Source: CAZGMN01 sp964645765 (GTDB taxonomy: Bacteria; Acidobacteriota; Aminicenantia; Aminicenantales; Aminicenantaceae). Taken from it: a DNA stretch of 35,041 nucleotides. This document shows, piece by piece, positions 24,925 to 32,599 of the stretch. Both the position numbers and the translations under genes were made by a program. The DNA is taken from positions 1-35,041 of the forward strand of contig CAZYBE010000034.1 of the NCBI GenBank assembly GCA_964645765.1. Reading direction: 5' to 3'. The notes under the pieces were generated by a model. The model was not told the origin of the DNA and made no database searches. It saw only the letters and a program-made list of their open reading frames with translations. Position 1 is the stretch's first letter, and every line of letters starts with the position of its first letter.

Positions 24925-25641
24925 TCAGGATATTCGTGAATTAGCACCGCTTCTTAGAAAAGTCAAGGCAGACTTAGCGGCCCTTTTATAGCTGATTGAG
25001 ATTCCGCTCCAGCTTGAGCGGTCGATGGTCGTCTCCATTTCAGGAAGGCTGTTCAAATATTCCAAAAACTCATCGATGCCGCGCATCAGCCGCCGGCCGC
25101 TGACATTATGCGCAGTGAAACAGCCGCCGACATCGAGCTTGGGCAGCAAAAGCTTCAGATAATTTGCATACCAGTCCTTGTCAGCATCAACGAAGACAAA
25201 GTCAAAAGGACCCTGGAGCCTGGGAACAAGCTGATGGGCATCAGCCAGCCTGGCATCAATATAATCGCTGAGCCCTGCCTCCTTGAAATTCTCCACAGCC
25301 TTCTTATGCCTCTCTTCATCTATCTCGATGGTGATGAGCTTTCCGCCTGTCTTGCTCAATGCCCAGGCAATCCATGTGGCCGAGTGGCCGGTTGATGTCC
25401 CGATTTCAAGCGCTCTCTTATAGTTGTTCTTGATGACAAGGTCGTATAGGACTTTCCCGTCAGCTTCAGAAATGTTCTCATAGTGCCACTGGTATCTATT
25501 GTTCTCAAGGAATCTTTTAACTTTCTGGTCAAGTTCAGAGTTCTGTTGAGTTGCCCGGGTAAAGCCAGATAAGAACAAAAGACTAAATAAAATAAACACG
25601 ATTGAGAAAATGAATGGATTGAATTTAGGCCAGCATTTCAT
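24925..25641 (-). CDS. Membrane-anchored class I SAM-dependent O-methyltransferase-like protein, 238 aa
   Basis: Rossmann-fold methyltransferase of the catechol-O-methyltransferase-like (Methyltransf_3/24) type. Motif I is RALEIGTSTGHSATWIAWAL, followed by LITIEIDEERHKKAVENF (acidic residue for the SAM ribose), DARLADAHQLVP and FDFVFVDADKDWYANY, where VDADK is the family's metal/SAM motif. Oddly, a hydrophobic N-terminal segment (NPFIFSIVFILFSLLFLSGF) would anchor or export it. Start chosen at ATG 25641 with GAGAGGAAG; an earlier in-frame ATG at 25692 overlaps the permease stop (ATGA) but has a poor ribosome site. It lies between APC permease and M28 peptidase genes. The substrate is unknown, and an exported SAM enzyme would need a SAM source, so inside-facing anchoring is more likely. 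Confidence 0.82.
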   Translation of the reverse strand: MKCWPKFNPFIFSIVFILFSLLFLSGFTRATQQNSELDQKVKRFLENNRYQWHYENISEADGKVLYDLVIKNNYKRALEIGTSTGHSATWIAWALSKTGGKLITIEIDEERHKKAVENFKEAGLSDYIDARLADAHQLVPRLQGPFDFVFVDADKDWYANYLKLLLPKLDVGGCFTAHNVSGRRLMRGIDEFLEYLNSLPEMETTIDRSSWSGISISYKRAAKSALTFLRSGANSRIS

Positions 25642-25688
25642 TTCTTCCTCTCGATAATAGAATTTTATCTGTAATTTTAGAATAATTC

Positions 25689-27068
25689 TCATTGTCCAGC
25701 ATGTTCCTTATTTTTTTTTGAATATTGCTTGAACAAAAAATAAGCAGGAATGCCGAGAGCCACGGTCAAAAGGGCAATCGAAGATTCGACTGGCCGTTCA
25801 AGGAAACCGAGAAAGAGAATCAGAAGACCGGCCAGGATGTAGAGGATTGGCGCCAAAGGAAAGCCGGGCATTCTGGAGGGGCTCATCTTCAGGCGCCTTA
25901 ATTTAAAAACGCCGATTACAGCCAGGATGGGGAAAATGCCCAGTGAAAATCCCATGTAGGTCAGTATCTGGTCAAGAGACCCTGAAAGGACTATAACCGC
26001 GGAAATGCCACACTGAAGAAGAATCGATTTTGAGGGAACATGATAGCGCTGATGGACATCGCCAACAAACCTGAAAAAAAATCCGTCCTTGGCCATGGCA
26101 TAGTAAACCCTGGGTCCAAGAATGATGAATGCACTTAAAGAAGAGAAAAGGGCAAAGGAGATGAGGATGGAAACAGCAGCCCCGAGAGACTTGCCGAAGA
26201 GATTGGCGGCAGCCAACCCTGCAATCGAGATGACTCCTTTCATTTTTTCTGGTTCGACAGCGTAGATATAGAATAGGTTGAGGCAGAAGTAGAGAAGGAT
26301 GACTGCAGCTGTTCCCAGAATCAAGGAGCGGGGCATATTTTTCTCCGGATTCCTTATCTCTGACCCGACATAGGCGGATGCATTCCAGCCGCTATAAGCA
26401 AACATGATCCACATCAAAGAGAGGCCGATTGTTTTCCATCCGCCAAAATTAAAGCTAAAGCTATCTCCCAGGGTGAGATGATGCAGAGTCCCTTTTCCCA
26501 GTGAAAAACCGGCAATGACGAGTCCGGTTATCAGGACAATTTTTAGAAGTGTTAAAGCGTTCTGGACTCTTGAGCCAAAGACGATTCCTCTGAGATGAAT
26601 CAGGGTGAAAGCGATGATGACCAGGATGGCATAGAGCTTTTTCAAGATTACTGCTTCTACGCTTCCCTCAAAGAATCCCAGCTTTAGCGAGCCAGGAAAA
26701 GCCCTGGTGAAATACTCGCTGAACCCGATGGCAGAGGCGGCGATGGGAGCGGAGAATCCGACAAAAAAGGAGACCCAGCCGCTCAAAAATCCGAATAAGG
26801 GATGGAAGAGTTTCGAGAGAAACGCATACTCTCCGCCTGCCTGGGGAATTGCGGCTCCAAGCTCTCCATAAGACAGGGCGCCGCAGACGGCGATTATTCC
26901 TCCCACAATCCAGAGCGAAAGCATGAGCAGCGGATGGCGCAGGTCCTTCATCAGCAGCCCGGATGTGGTGAAGATTCCAGCCCCGATCATGTTGGCGATG
27001 ACGATGTTTGTCAGAGGAAAAAGTCCAAGCTTTCTTTCCAGCCCAACTCTTGGCGTTTCATCGACCAT
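25689..27068 (-). CDS. APC superfamily amino acid permease, 459 aa
   Basis: Inner-membrane amino acid transporter or exchanger with about 12 helices. The N-terminal family signature is NMIGAGIFTTSGLLM (residues about 25-39). The LAT-type motif in helix 6, YSGWNASAYVGSEIRNPEKN, then the conserved MPRSL, places it near SteT/LAT-like antiporters. Length is normal. ATG at 27068 has AAGGAG. It is first of a three-gene set with a methyltransferase and M28 aminopeptidase, and likely imports amino acids released by the peptidases. It is divergent from the VapBC pair across a 259-base AT-rich spacer. Confidence 0.9.
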   Translation of the reverse strand: MVDETPRVGLERKLGLFPLTNIVIANMIGAGIFTTSGLLMKDLRHPLLMLSLWIVGGIIAVCGALSYGELGAAIPQAGGEYAFLSKLFHPLFGFLSGWVSFFVGFSAPIAASAIGFSEYFTRAFPGSLKLGFFEGSVEAVILKKLYAILVIIAFTLIHLRGIVFGSRVQNALTLLKIVLITGLVIAGFSLGKGTLHHLTLGDSFSFNFGGWKTIGLSLMWIMFAYSGWNASAYVGSEIRNPEKNMPRSLILGTAAVILLYFCLNLFYIYAVEPEKMKGVISIAGLAAANLFGKSLGAAVSILISFALFSSLSAFIILGPRVYYAMAKDGFFFRFVGDVHQRYHVPSKSILLQCGISAVIVLSGSLDQILTYMGFSLGIFPILAVIGVFKLRRLKMSPSRMPGFPLAPILYILAGLLILFLGFLERPVESSIALLTVALGIPAYFLFKQYSKKNKEHAGQ

Positions 27069-27179
27069 CCAAATTCTCCTTGGAATAAAGAACCCCTATT
27101 CTACCAAGTCCGATTCGATAAAGGAATTTTTTCTTATTAGACATGTTTTGTCTTCGTATTGTCATTGACTGTATGATTA

Positions 27180-27226
27180 AATAATCTTAATATTTTCAAT
27201 AATCTAAGCCTTCGGTTGAATAATCT
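27180..27226. repeat. Three direct repeats AATAATCT upstream of vapBC
   Basis: AATAATCT occurs at 27180, 27198 and 27219 (steps of 18 and 21 bases), the first and third extended as CTTxATATT. It lies between the APC permease and the vapBC promoter. It could be a binding site array, or just AT-rich sequence. Confidence 0.4.
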
Positions 27227-27276
27227 TTATATTCCAAAATTATCCGATAATATAAAAAAAGTAAGATATAAATATA

Positions 27277-27305
27277 TTGACATACATTTAAAATTATGGT
27301 ATACA
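27277..27305 (+). promoter_or_regulatory. Consensus sigma-70 promoter for vapBC
   Basis: A perfect TTGACA (27277-27282), a 17-base spacer and TATACA (27300-27305) lie 22 bases before the ATG at 27328. The short inverted repeat ATAC(N13)GTAT spans the spacer and -10 box and could be an autorepression operator, as expected for VapBC, but it is weak. Confidence 0.7.
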
Positions 27306-27327
27306 AATGAAAAAAAGGAGAATTTTT

Positions 27328-27564
27328 ATGGCCACAACAATTGTAACGACAAAAGGACAAATTGTGATTCCTTCAAAGATTCGTAGAAAATTCAATATTA
27401 AAAAAGGAACAAAGCTTTACATTGAAGAGAAAGGGGACGAACTCGTTTTGAAACCCGTTACTGCAGAGTATTTTAGAAAAATAGCAGGGATTTTGTCTAC
27501 GAAAGGAAGGCTGTCAAAATCCCTCTTGAAAGAAAGATCAAGAGACCGAGAAAAAGAGGTCTAA
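27328..27564 (+). CDS. vapB: AbrB/MazE-type antitoxin (VapB-like), 78 aa
   Basis: DNA-binding antitoxin of the SpoVT/AbrB swapped-hairpin family. The N-terminal motif is TTIVTTKGQIVIPSKIRRKF followed by IKKGTKLYIEEKGDELVLKP, a complete AbrB domain (residues 1-45). The basic, charged C-terminal tail (LLKERSRDREKEV) would bind and block the toxin. The start at 27328 is set by AAAGGAG just upstream; seven earlier in-frame codons include that site, so they are not coding. Its stop is three bases before the toxin ATG. Low GC compared with flanking genes suggests transfer. It probably represses its own promoter together with the toxin. Confidence 0.88.
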   Translation: MATTIVTTKGQIVIPSKIRRKFNIKKGTKLYIEEKGDELVLKPVTAEYFRKIAGILSTKGRLSKSLLKERSRDREKEV

Positions 27565-27567
27565 ATA

Positions 27568-27966
27568 ATGAAAAGAATCTTGGATGCGCATGCCCTTTTG
27601 GTCTTTCTAGAAAGAGAAACCGGCTTTGAGAAAGTTGAGCATTTTCTTAACTCGGCTCTAGAGAAGGATAATTATCTTTTGATGACTTCTGTCAATTATG
27701 GGGAAGTTTACTATATCGTTTTGCGGGAATGCGGCCAGGACAAGGCCGATGAGATTGAAAAGATAATTAAGACCATGCCGATAGAGATTGTTGATGTCAA
27801 TATTCAGCTTGCAAAAGAAGCTGCCCGTTTAAAAGCCATTAAAAAAATATCATATGCGGATTGCTTTTCCGCTGCTTTAGCCAAAATACATAGAGGTGAA
27901 CTCATAACCGGCGATAGAGAATTCAAAGCGGTTGAGAATGAAGTTAAAATTGCCTGGATCACATAA
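27568..27966 (+). CDS. vapC: PIN-domain toxin (VapC-like), 132 aa
   Basis: Ribonuclease toxin of the PIN family, which cleaves RNA (usually tRNA or rRNA) to arrest growth. The four acidic metal ligands are visible: D6 in RILDAHALL, E46 in NYGEVYY, D98 in YADCFSAALA and D116 in LITGDREF. The length is standard. It starts three bases after the antitoxin stop, the usual toxin-second order. AT-rich like its partner. The pair stands alone between an amino-acid permease and a GH127 enzyme, so it is likely a mobile or addictive insertion unrelated to its neighbours' metabolism. Confidence 0.9.
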   Translation: MKRILDAHALLVFLERETGFEKVEHFLNSALEKDNYLLMTSVNYGEVYYIVLRECGQDKADEIEKIIKTMPIEIVDVNIQLAKEAARLKAIKKISYADCFSAALAKIHRGELITGDREFKAVENEVKIAWIT

Positions 27967-28001
27967 TTGTTTTGACCAATTTATAATTTTAAATTTGTAG
28001 A

Positions 28002-28029
28002 TTGACCGCGTCTTAGCCGTCGATAAGAT
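28002..28029 (+). promoter_or_regulatory. Weak candidate promoter for the GH127 gene
   Basis: TTGACC, a 16-base spacer and TAAGAT lie about 70 bases before the ATG at 28097. The -10 match is poor, and the hairpin at 28025-28055 would fall in the leader. Confidence 0.3.
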
Positions 28030-28055
28030 TGTCCCGAAGGCGACGAAGCAATCTT
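28025..28055. repeat. Small hairpin with CGAAGGCGACGAAG loop
   Basis: AAGATTG and CAATCTT form a perfect 7-bp stem around a 17-base loop that itself holds a direct repeat (CGAAG-GCGA-CGAAG). It lies in the 130-base spacer between vapC and the GH127 gene. It is built like dispersed intergenic repeats, and no T tract supports a terminator. Confidence 0.5.
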
Positions 28056-28096
28056 GAAAAATTGAAGAGCTGACCAAAATTAATTAGGAGGGCAGA

Positions 28097-30064
28097 ATGA
28101 GGATAAGAATTTTCGCTATCCTGCTGTCAATTCTTAGCATCCTTTCCATATCCTGGGCGAAGAAGGCTCCAAAGGACTATCTTATAAAGCCAGTTGCTTT
28201 TACAGAGGTCAAAATAAACGACACTTTCTGGCTGCCGCGGATGGAGACAACCCGAAAGGTCACCATTCCCTTCGCCTTCAGGATGTGCGAGGAGACCGGA
28301 CGAATTGATAATTTTGCCAAGGCTGCGGGGTTGATGCCTGGCAAGTTTATCGGCAAAAGATACAACGATTCTGATGTCTATAAGACCATGGAGGGCGCAG
28401 CCTATTCGCTGAGCCTCTATCCTAACCCAGAGCTTGAAAAATACATGGATGAGCTTATCGCCAAGATCGCGGCTGCCCAGGAAGATGACGGCTATCTCTA
28501 CACAGCCCGTACCGTCGACCCCAAGAATCCACCTCCAGGAGCAGGCGAGGAGCGCTGGTCATGCCTCAGCTCGAGCCACGAGCTCTACAATGTCGGACAC
28601 ATGTATGAGGCCGTAGTTGCCTATTACTTAGCAACGGGCAAGCGTAACTTCCTCGAGATAGCCATCAAGAACGCAGATTTCATCGCCAATGAATTCAGGC
28701 CTGATAAAAGGCGGGGATTTCCAGGCCACCAGGAGATTGAGATTGGTCTGGTCAAGCTTTTTCGCGCGACAGGAAGCGAGAAGTATTTAAAGCTGGCCAA
28801 GTTTTTCCTTGATGAGCGCAGCCCGGATAAGTTCAAGAAAATGTTCCCTGAAACCTCGGCCTTTGCCATCTACAACAACGACTGGTATCTCCAGGCCCAT
28901 CTTCCAGTGCTTCAACAGAAAGAGGCTGTGGGCCATGCGGTTCGCGCCACTTATATGTATTCTGGGATGGCGGATGTGGCAGCGCTCAGCGGAGATTTGA
29001 ATTATGTCAACGCCATCGACCGAATCTGGGAAAATGTCGTCTCGAAAAAAATATATCTGACCGGCGGCATCGGCTCTCGCGGCGAAGGCGAAGCTTTTGG
29101 GGATGATTATGAGCTTCCCAATGCCACGGCCTACAACGAAACCTGCGCTGCCATCGGCAATGTTTTCTGGAGCCTTCGCCTCTTTCTCCTCCACGGCGAT
29201 GCAAAGTATATCGATGTCCTGGAACGCACGCTCTACAACGGCCTTCTCTCCGGGATATCGCTGAGCGGCGACCTCTTCTTCTATCCCAATCCGCTGGAGT
29301 CGGATGGAAAATTCAAGTTCAATCAAGGAGAAGCAACGCGAAAGCCCTGGTTTGAGGTCGCCTGCTGCCCGGGAAACCTGGTTCGCTTCCTTCCATCCTT
29401 CCCCGGCTATGTCTATGCTCAGGCCGGCAATATTCTCTATGTCAATCTCTTCGTTGAGAGCGAGAGCAAGCTCAAGATTGGCAGAAATTCTGTCAAGATA
29501 GCTCAAAAGACCAGATATCCCTGGGATGGAAAAGTGAGCCTCATCATCGAGCCGGAAAAACCTGCTGAATTTTCTGTTTATGTCCGCATCCCCGGCTGGG
29601 CTCGTAATGAAGCGATACCAAGCGACCTTTATTCTTTCCTGGAGCAGAGCAATGAAAAAGCCTCATTAAAAGTTAATTCAAAAAACTTAGGACTGGACAT
29701 GGATAAAGGCTTTGCCCGGATTAGACGACGCTGGAAAAGCGGGGATGTTATTGAGCTCGACCTGCCCATGCCGGTGAGGAGGGTTGCGGCCAATGAGAAA
29801 GTGAAAGATGACATGGGCAAAGTCGCCTTCGAGCGGGGACCGATAGTCTATTGCTTTGAAGGCATTGATAATGAGGGCAAAGTCCTTGGCCGGAAAATCC
29901 CTGATGACCTGCGCTTCGAGGCCGAGTTTCATCCTGAGCTCCTGGCCGGAGTCACGATACTGAAGGCCAACAGCCCAGAGAAAGCGAGTTTGATAGCGAT
30001 TCCTTATTATGCCTGGAGCCATCGGGGAAAGGGGGAGATGGCTGTTTGGCTTCCCCGGAATTGA
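28097..30064 (+). CDS. GH127 family beta-L-arabinofuranosidase-like glycoside hydrolase (DUF1680), 655 aa
   Basis: Exported glycosidase that should release L-arabinofuranose from plant-type arabinans or arabinosylated proteins. A signal peptide covers residues 1-21 (ILLSILSILSISWAK). The N-terminal VKINDTFWLPRMETTRKVTIP block, then QEDDGYLYTA, an (alpha/alpha)6 barrel with GHQEIEIGLVKLF and LTGGIGSRGEGEAFGDDYELP are typical. The zinc-thiolate active site matches the family: E348 and C350 in YNETCA, C423 and C424 in ACCPGN, the second cysteine pair being nucleophile and ligand in the characterised Bifidobacterium enzyme. A beta-sandwich follows. ATG at 28097 has AGGAGGG. It stands alone, so no arabinan locus is visible here. 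Confidence 0.9.
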   Translation: MRIRIFAILLSILSILSISWAKKAPKDYLIKPVAFTEVKINDTFWLPRMETTRKVTIPFAFRMCEETGRIDNFAKAAGLMPGKFIGKRYNDSDVYKTMEGAAYSLSLYPNPELEKYMDELIAKIAAAQEDDGYLYTARTVDPKNPPPGAGEERWSCLSSSHELYNVGHMYEAVVAYYLATGKRNFLEIAIKNADFIANEFRPDKRRGFPGHQEIEIGLVKLFRATGSEKYLKLAKFFLDERSPDKFKKMFPETSAFAIYNNDWYLQAHLPVLQQKEAVGHAVRATYMYSGMADVAALSGDLNYVNAIDRIWENVVSKKIYLTGGIGSRGEGEAFGDDYELPNATAYNETCAAIGNVFWSLRLFLLHGDAKYIDVLERTLYNGLLSGISLSGDLFFYPNPLESDGKFKFNQGEATRKPWFEVACCPGNLVRFLPSFPGYVYAQAGNILYVNLFVESESKLKIGRNSVKIAQKTRYPWDGKVSLIIEPEKPAEFSVYVRIPGWARNEAIPSDLYSFLEQSNEKASLKVNSKNLGLDMDKGFARIRRRWKSGDVIELDLPMPVRRVAANEKVKDDMGKVAFERGPIVYCFEGIDNEGKVLGRKIPDDLRFEAEFHPELLAGVTILKANSPEKASLIAIPYYAWSHRGKGEMAVWLPRN

Positions 30065-30071
30065 GTCCTTC

Positions 30072-30101
30072 TTGCTTCAAGCGAATAAATGGCTGAAGCA
30101 A
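30072..30101 (+). other. Hairpin downstream of the GH127 gene
   Basis: TTGCTTCA and TGAAGCAA pair over 8 bp, with a bulged inner GC pair, eight bases past the GH127 stop. No T run follows, so it may protect the transcript 3' end rather than end transcription. The rest of the 309-base spacer holds an AT-rich stretch, then the promoter and leader of the next gene. Confidence 0.4.
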
Positions 30102-30205
30102 AAGACAAAAAAGGGGCTGAGGAGGTGGACAGGCCGAGAAATTTTCTTTCCAAAAAACTTCCAAAATAAAAATTTTCTGGTATTTGATTTTTTTGAATTT
30201 TTCAA

Positions 30206-30234
30206 TTGACCCGGTTATTCACTTGTGATATAAG
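30206..30234 (+). promoter_or_regulatory. Sigma-70-type promoter for the prolyl oligopeptidase
   Basis: TTGACC (30206-30211), 17-base spacer, TATAAG (30229-30234). Each hexamer matches the consensus at five positions. Transcription would begin near 30241, leaving about 130 bases of leader before the ATG. Confidence 0.6.
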
Positions 30235-30296
30235 TTTTTATCAAAGAATTTAGTCAATCGTTAATAAGAACAGAGAAAAAAGCGCCAAGGTTTTTT

Positions 30297-30360
30297 CTTC
30301 GGTTTTTGAGCCGAAGGTGAGAGCAAAAGTCTCTGAGATGATTATCTACGCTTAGCGTAG
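30297..30360 (+). promoter_or_regulatory. Hairpin-rich 5' leader before the prolyl oligopeptidase
   Basis: Three consecutive stems: CTTCGG/CCGAAG (30297-30316, 8-base loop), a short AGAG/CTCT (30320-30334), and CTACGC-TTA-GCGTAG (30346-30360). The last ends directly against the AAAGGAGGGAGG ribosome site. It may control translation or RNA stability. I do not recognise a known riboswitch class. Confidence 0.45.
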
Positions 30361-30373
30361 AAAGGAGGGAGGC

Positions 30374-32500
30374 ATGAGAAAAAGATTTATTTCTCTTGTT
30401 ATCCTGGCGCTTCTTGTTTTCCTGCCGGCATGTCAGCAGGGCGGGAAAACCCAGGCTCAACTCAGCTATCCAGTCACCAAGAAAGTCGACCAGGTGGACG
30501 ATTATTTCGGCACCAAGGTCCCAGACCCTTATCGCTGGCTGGAGAATGAGAATGCCCAGGATGTAAAGGATTGGATTCAGGCGGAAAACAAACTGACCTT
30601 TGCCTATCTGGAGAAGATTCCGTACAGGGAGAAGATTCGGCAGCGCATAACCGAAATCTACAACTATCCCAAGTATTCTTCGCCCTTTCGAGCAGGAGAT
30701 AATTATTTCTTCTACAAGAACGACGGCCTGCAGAACCAGTCTGTGATTTATATCCAGAAAGGGCTGGAAGGGAAGCCCGAAGTTTTTCTTGACCCCAATA
30801 AAGTGTCTCCGGACGGCACGGTGAGGATTGGCCTGGTTAATTTTTCTAACGATAACCGCTGTGTGGCCATCGCCCGCTCCGAAGCAGGCTCGGACTGGCA
30901 GCAGCTCAGAGTGATGGAAGTCGAATCCAAAAAGGAATTGAGCGACGTCATCCAGTGGGTGAAGTTTTCAGGCGCAGCCTGGCAGGGCAAAGGATTCTTT
31001 TACAGCGGCTACAGCAAGCCTGAAAAGGGCCAGGAGCTGACAGCCAGAAACGCCTATCAAAAAATTTATTACCATAAACTTGGCGACCCCCAGGAAAAGG
31101 ATAAGCTCATCTATGAGGACAAAGAGCATCCTTTACGCTATCAAGGGGTGGATATCACCGAAGACGAAAAGTATATGTTCTTAACCATATCCGAAGGGAC
31201 ACACGGCAACGAACTTTGCTACAAAGACCTTTCTCGAAAGAATATGAATTTCGAGCCGCTGGTCAAAGGCTTTGAATTTGATACCAATGTCGTAGACAAT
31301 GTCGGGGATAAATTCCTTGTTTTCACCAACACCGATGCTCCTAACTATAAAGTCATTCTCATGGACCCAAAAAAGCCTGCCAAAGAAAACTGGCAGACCA
31401 TCATCCCTGAGAAGCCAGAAGTCTTGTCCGGGGCTTCTACGGTCGGCGGCCAACTGTTCTGCAGCTATCTCAAAGATGCCAACACCCGGATTTATCAGTA
31501 TGACTTGGACGGCAAGCCAGTGAGGGAGATTGAGCTTCCTGCACTTGGAACTGCTGGGGGTTTTTACGGAAAAAGACCAGATAAAATCACCTTCTATTCC
31601 TTCACTTCCTTCACCTATCCGCCAACAATCTATAAATACGATATTGCTGGCGGCAAATCAGAAGTCTTTCATAAGACCGAGGTCAAGTTCAATCCTGAGG
31701 ATTACGAAGTCGAGCAGGTTTTTTACTCCAGCAAGGATGGGACCAAAGTCCCGATGTTCATCGTCCACAAGAAGGGATTGAAGTTGAACGGCAAAAACCC
31801 TGCTTATCTCTATGGTTACGGCGGATTCAATATCAGTATCCTTCCTTCCTTCAGCTCGACTAATATCGTCCTGCTCGAGAACGGAGTTGTCTATGCCATG
31901 GCCAACCTTCGCGGAGGAGGGGAGTACGGCGAAGCCTGGCATCGGGCAGGAATGCTCTTCAATAAGCAGAATGTCTTCGATGATTTTATCGCTGCTGCCG
32001 AATATCTAATCAGGGAAAAATACACTTCAAAGAACAAGCTGGCCATTGTCGGCGGGTCGAACGGCGGCCTGCTGGTTGGAGCCTGCATGACCCAGCGTCC
32101 TGATTTGTTCAAAGTGGCCTTTCCCGCAGTCGGAGTCATGGACATGCTTCGCTACCATAAGTTCACTGTCGGCTGGGGTTGGGCAGTGGAATACGGGTCG
32201 AGCGACGACGAGAAGAACTTCAAAAACCTCTATTCCTACTCACCGCTCCATAATATTAAACAGGGAGTTTCCTATCCGGCCACGCTCGTGACCAGCGCTG
32301 ACCATGATGACCGCGTAGTTCCTGCGCACTCTTTCAAATTCATCGCCACCTTGCAGGAGAAGCAGAAGGGAAAAAATCCTGTTTTGATCAGGATTGAAAC
32401 TCGCTCCGGGCATGGCTCGAGCAACACGACCAAGATGATCGACGAGCTGACCGACAGATTTTCCTTCTTTTTCTACAACACAGGAGTGAAGGTTAGGTAA
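30374..32500 (+). CDS. Prolyl oligopeptidase (S9A), lipoprotein, 708 aa
   Basis: Serine oligopeptidase cutting short peptides after proline. The lipobox VFLPACQQ puts the lipidated Cys at 20, so the enzyme is exported, in contrast to most cytosolic relatives. The N-terminal DDYFGTKVPDPYRWLENENAQD block is diagnostic of S9A, then a seven-bladed propeller (about 75-430). The hydrolase domain has YGYGGFNISILPSFS, S562 in GGSNGGLL, the HDDRVVP motif at 644-650 (catalytic Asp) and H680 in RSGHGS. All triad residues are present and length is normal. ATG at 30374 follows AAAGGAGG. It is transcribed alone from 30206-30234 with a structured leader. It is the third S9 enzyme of the window, complementing the OpB-like one. 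Confidence 0.95.
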   Translation: MRKRFISLVILALLVFLPACQQGGKTQAQLSYPVTKKVDQVDDYFGTKVPDPYRWLENENAQDVKDWIQAENKLTFAYLEKIPYREKIRQRITEIYNYPKYSSPFRAGDNYFFYKNDGLQNQSVIYIQKGLEGKPEVFLDPNKVSPDGTVRIGLVNFSNDNRCVAIARSEAGSDWQQLRVMEVESKKELSDVIQWVKFSGAAWQGKGFFYSGYSKPEKGQELTARNAYQKIYYHKLGDPQEKDKLIYEDKEHPLRYQGVDITEDEKYMFLTISEGTHGNELCYKDLSRKNMNFEPLVKGFEFDTNVVDNVGDKFLVFTNTDAPNYKVILMDPKKPAKENWQTIIPEKPEVLSGASTVGGQLFCSYLKDANTRIYQYDLDGKPVREIELPALGTAGGFYGKRPDKITFYSFTSFTYPPTIYKYDIAGGKSEVFHKTEVKFNPEDYEVEQVFYSSKDGTKVPMFIVHKKGLKLNGKNPAYLYGYGGFNISILPSFSSTNIVLLENGVVYAMANLRGGGEYGEAWHRAGMLFNKQNVFDDFIAAAEYLIREKYTSKNKLAIVGGSNGGLLVGACMTQRPDLFKVAFPAVGVMDMLRYHKFTVGWGWAVEYGSSDDEKNFKNLYSYSPLHNIKQGVSYPATLVTSADHDDRVVPAHSFKFIATLQEKQKGKNPVLIRIETRSGHGSSNTTKMIDELTDRFSFFFYNTGVKVR

Positions 32501-32506
32501 TTACGA

Positions 32507-32533
32507 GGGTAATTCCGGGCGGGTAATTCCGGG
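32507..32533. repeat. Tandem direct repeat GGGTAATTCCGGG (two copies)
   Basis: The 13-base unit occurs at 32507-32519 and 32521-32533, just past the prolyl oligopeptidase stop. It leads straight into the hairpin at 32536-32567. Confidence 0.75.
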
Positions 32534-32535
32534 GA

Positions 32536-32567
32536 CACATTAATTTGGATTTCTTCCAAATTATGTG
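32536..32567. repeat. AT-rich hairpin after the direct repeat
   Basis: TAATTTGGA pairs with TCCAAATTA (9 bp), extended by CACA/TGTG after one bulged T, with a 5-base loop. No T tract follows, so it is not a standard terminator. Confidence 0.55.
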
Positions 32568-32599
32568 GGTAAAGAATATGTACCGAGCTACTAAAAACA

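Noticed and set aside
24903..24947. Longer M28 start at 24947
   Set aside because: It overlaps the methyltransferase end and would place 15 charged or aromatic residues before a clear lipoprotein signal; ATG 24902 has the ribosome site.
28787..29506. Minus-strand open frame of 239 codons
   Set aside because: Antisense shadow of the GH127 gene.
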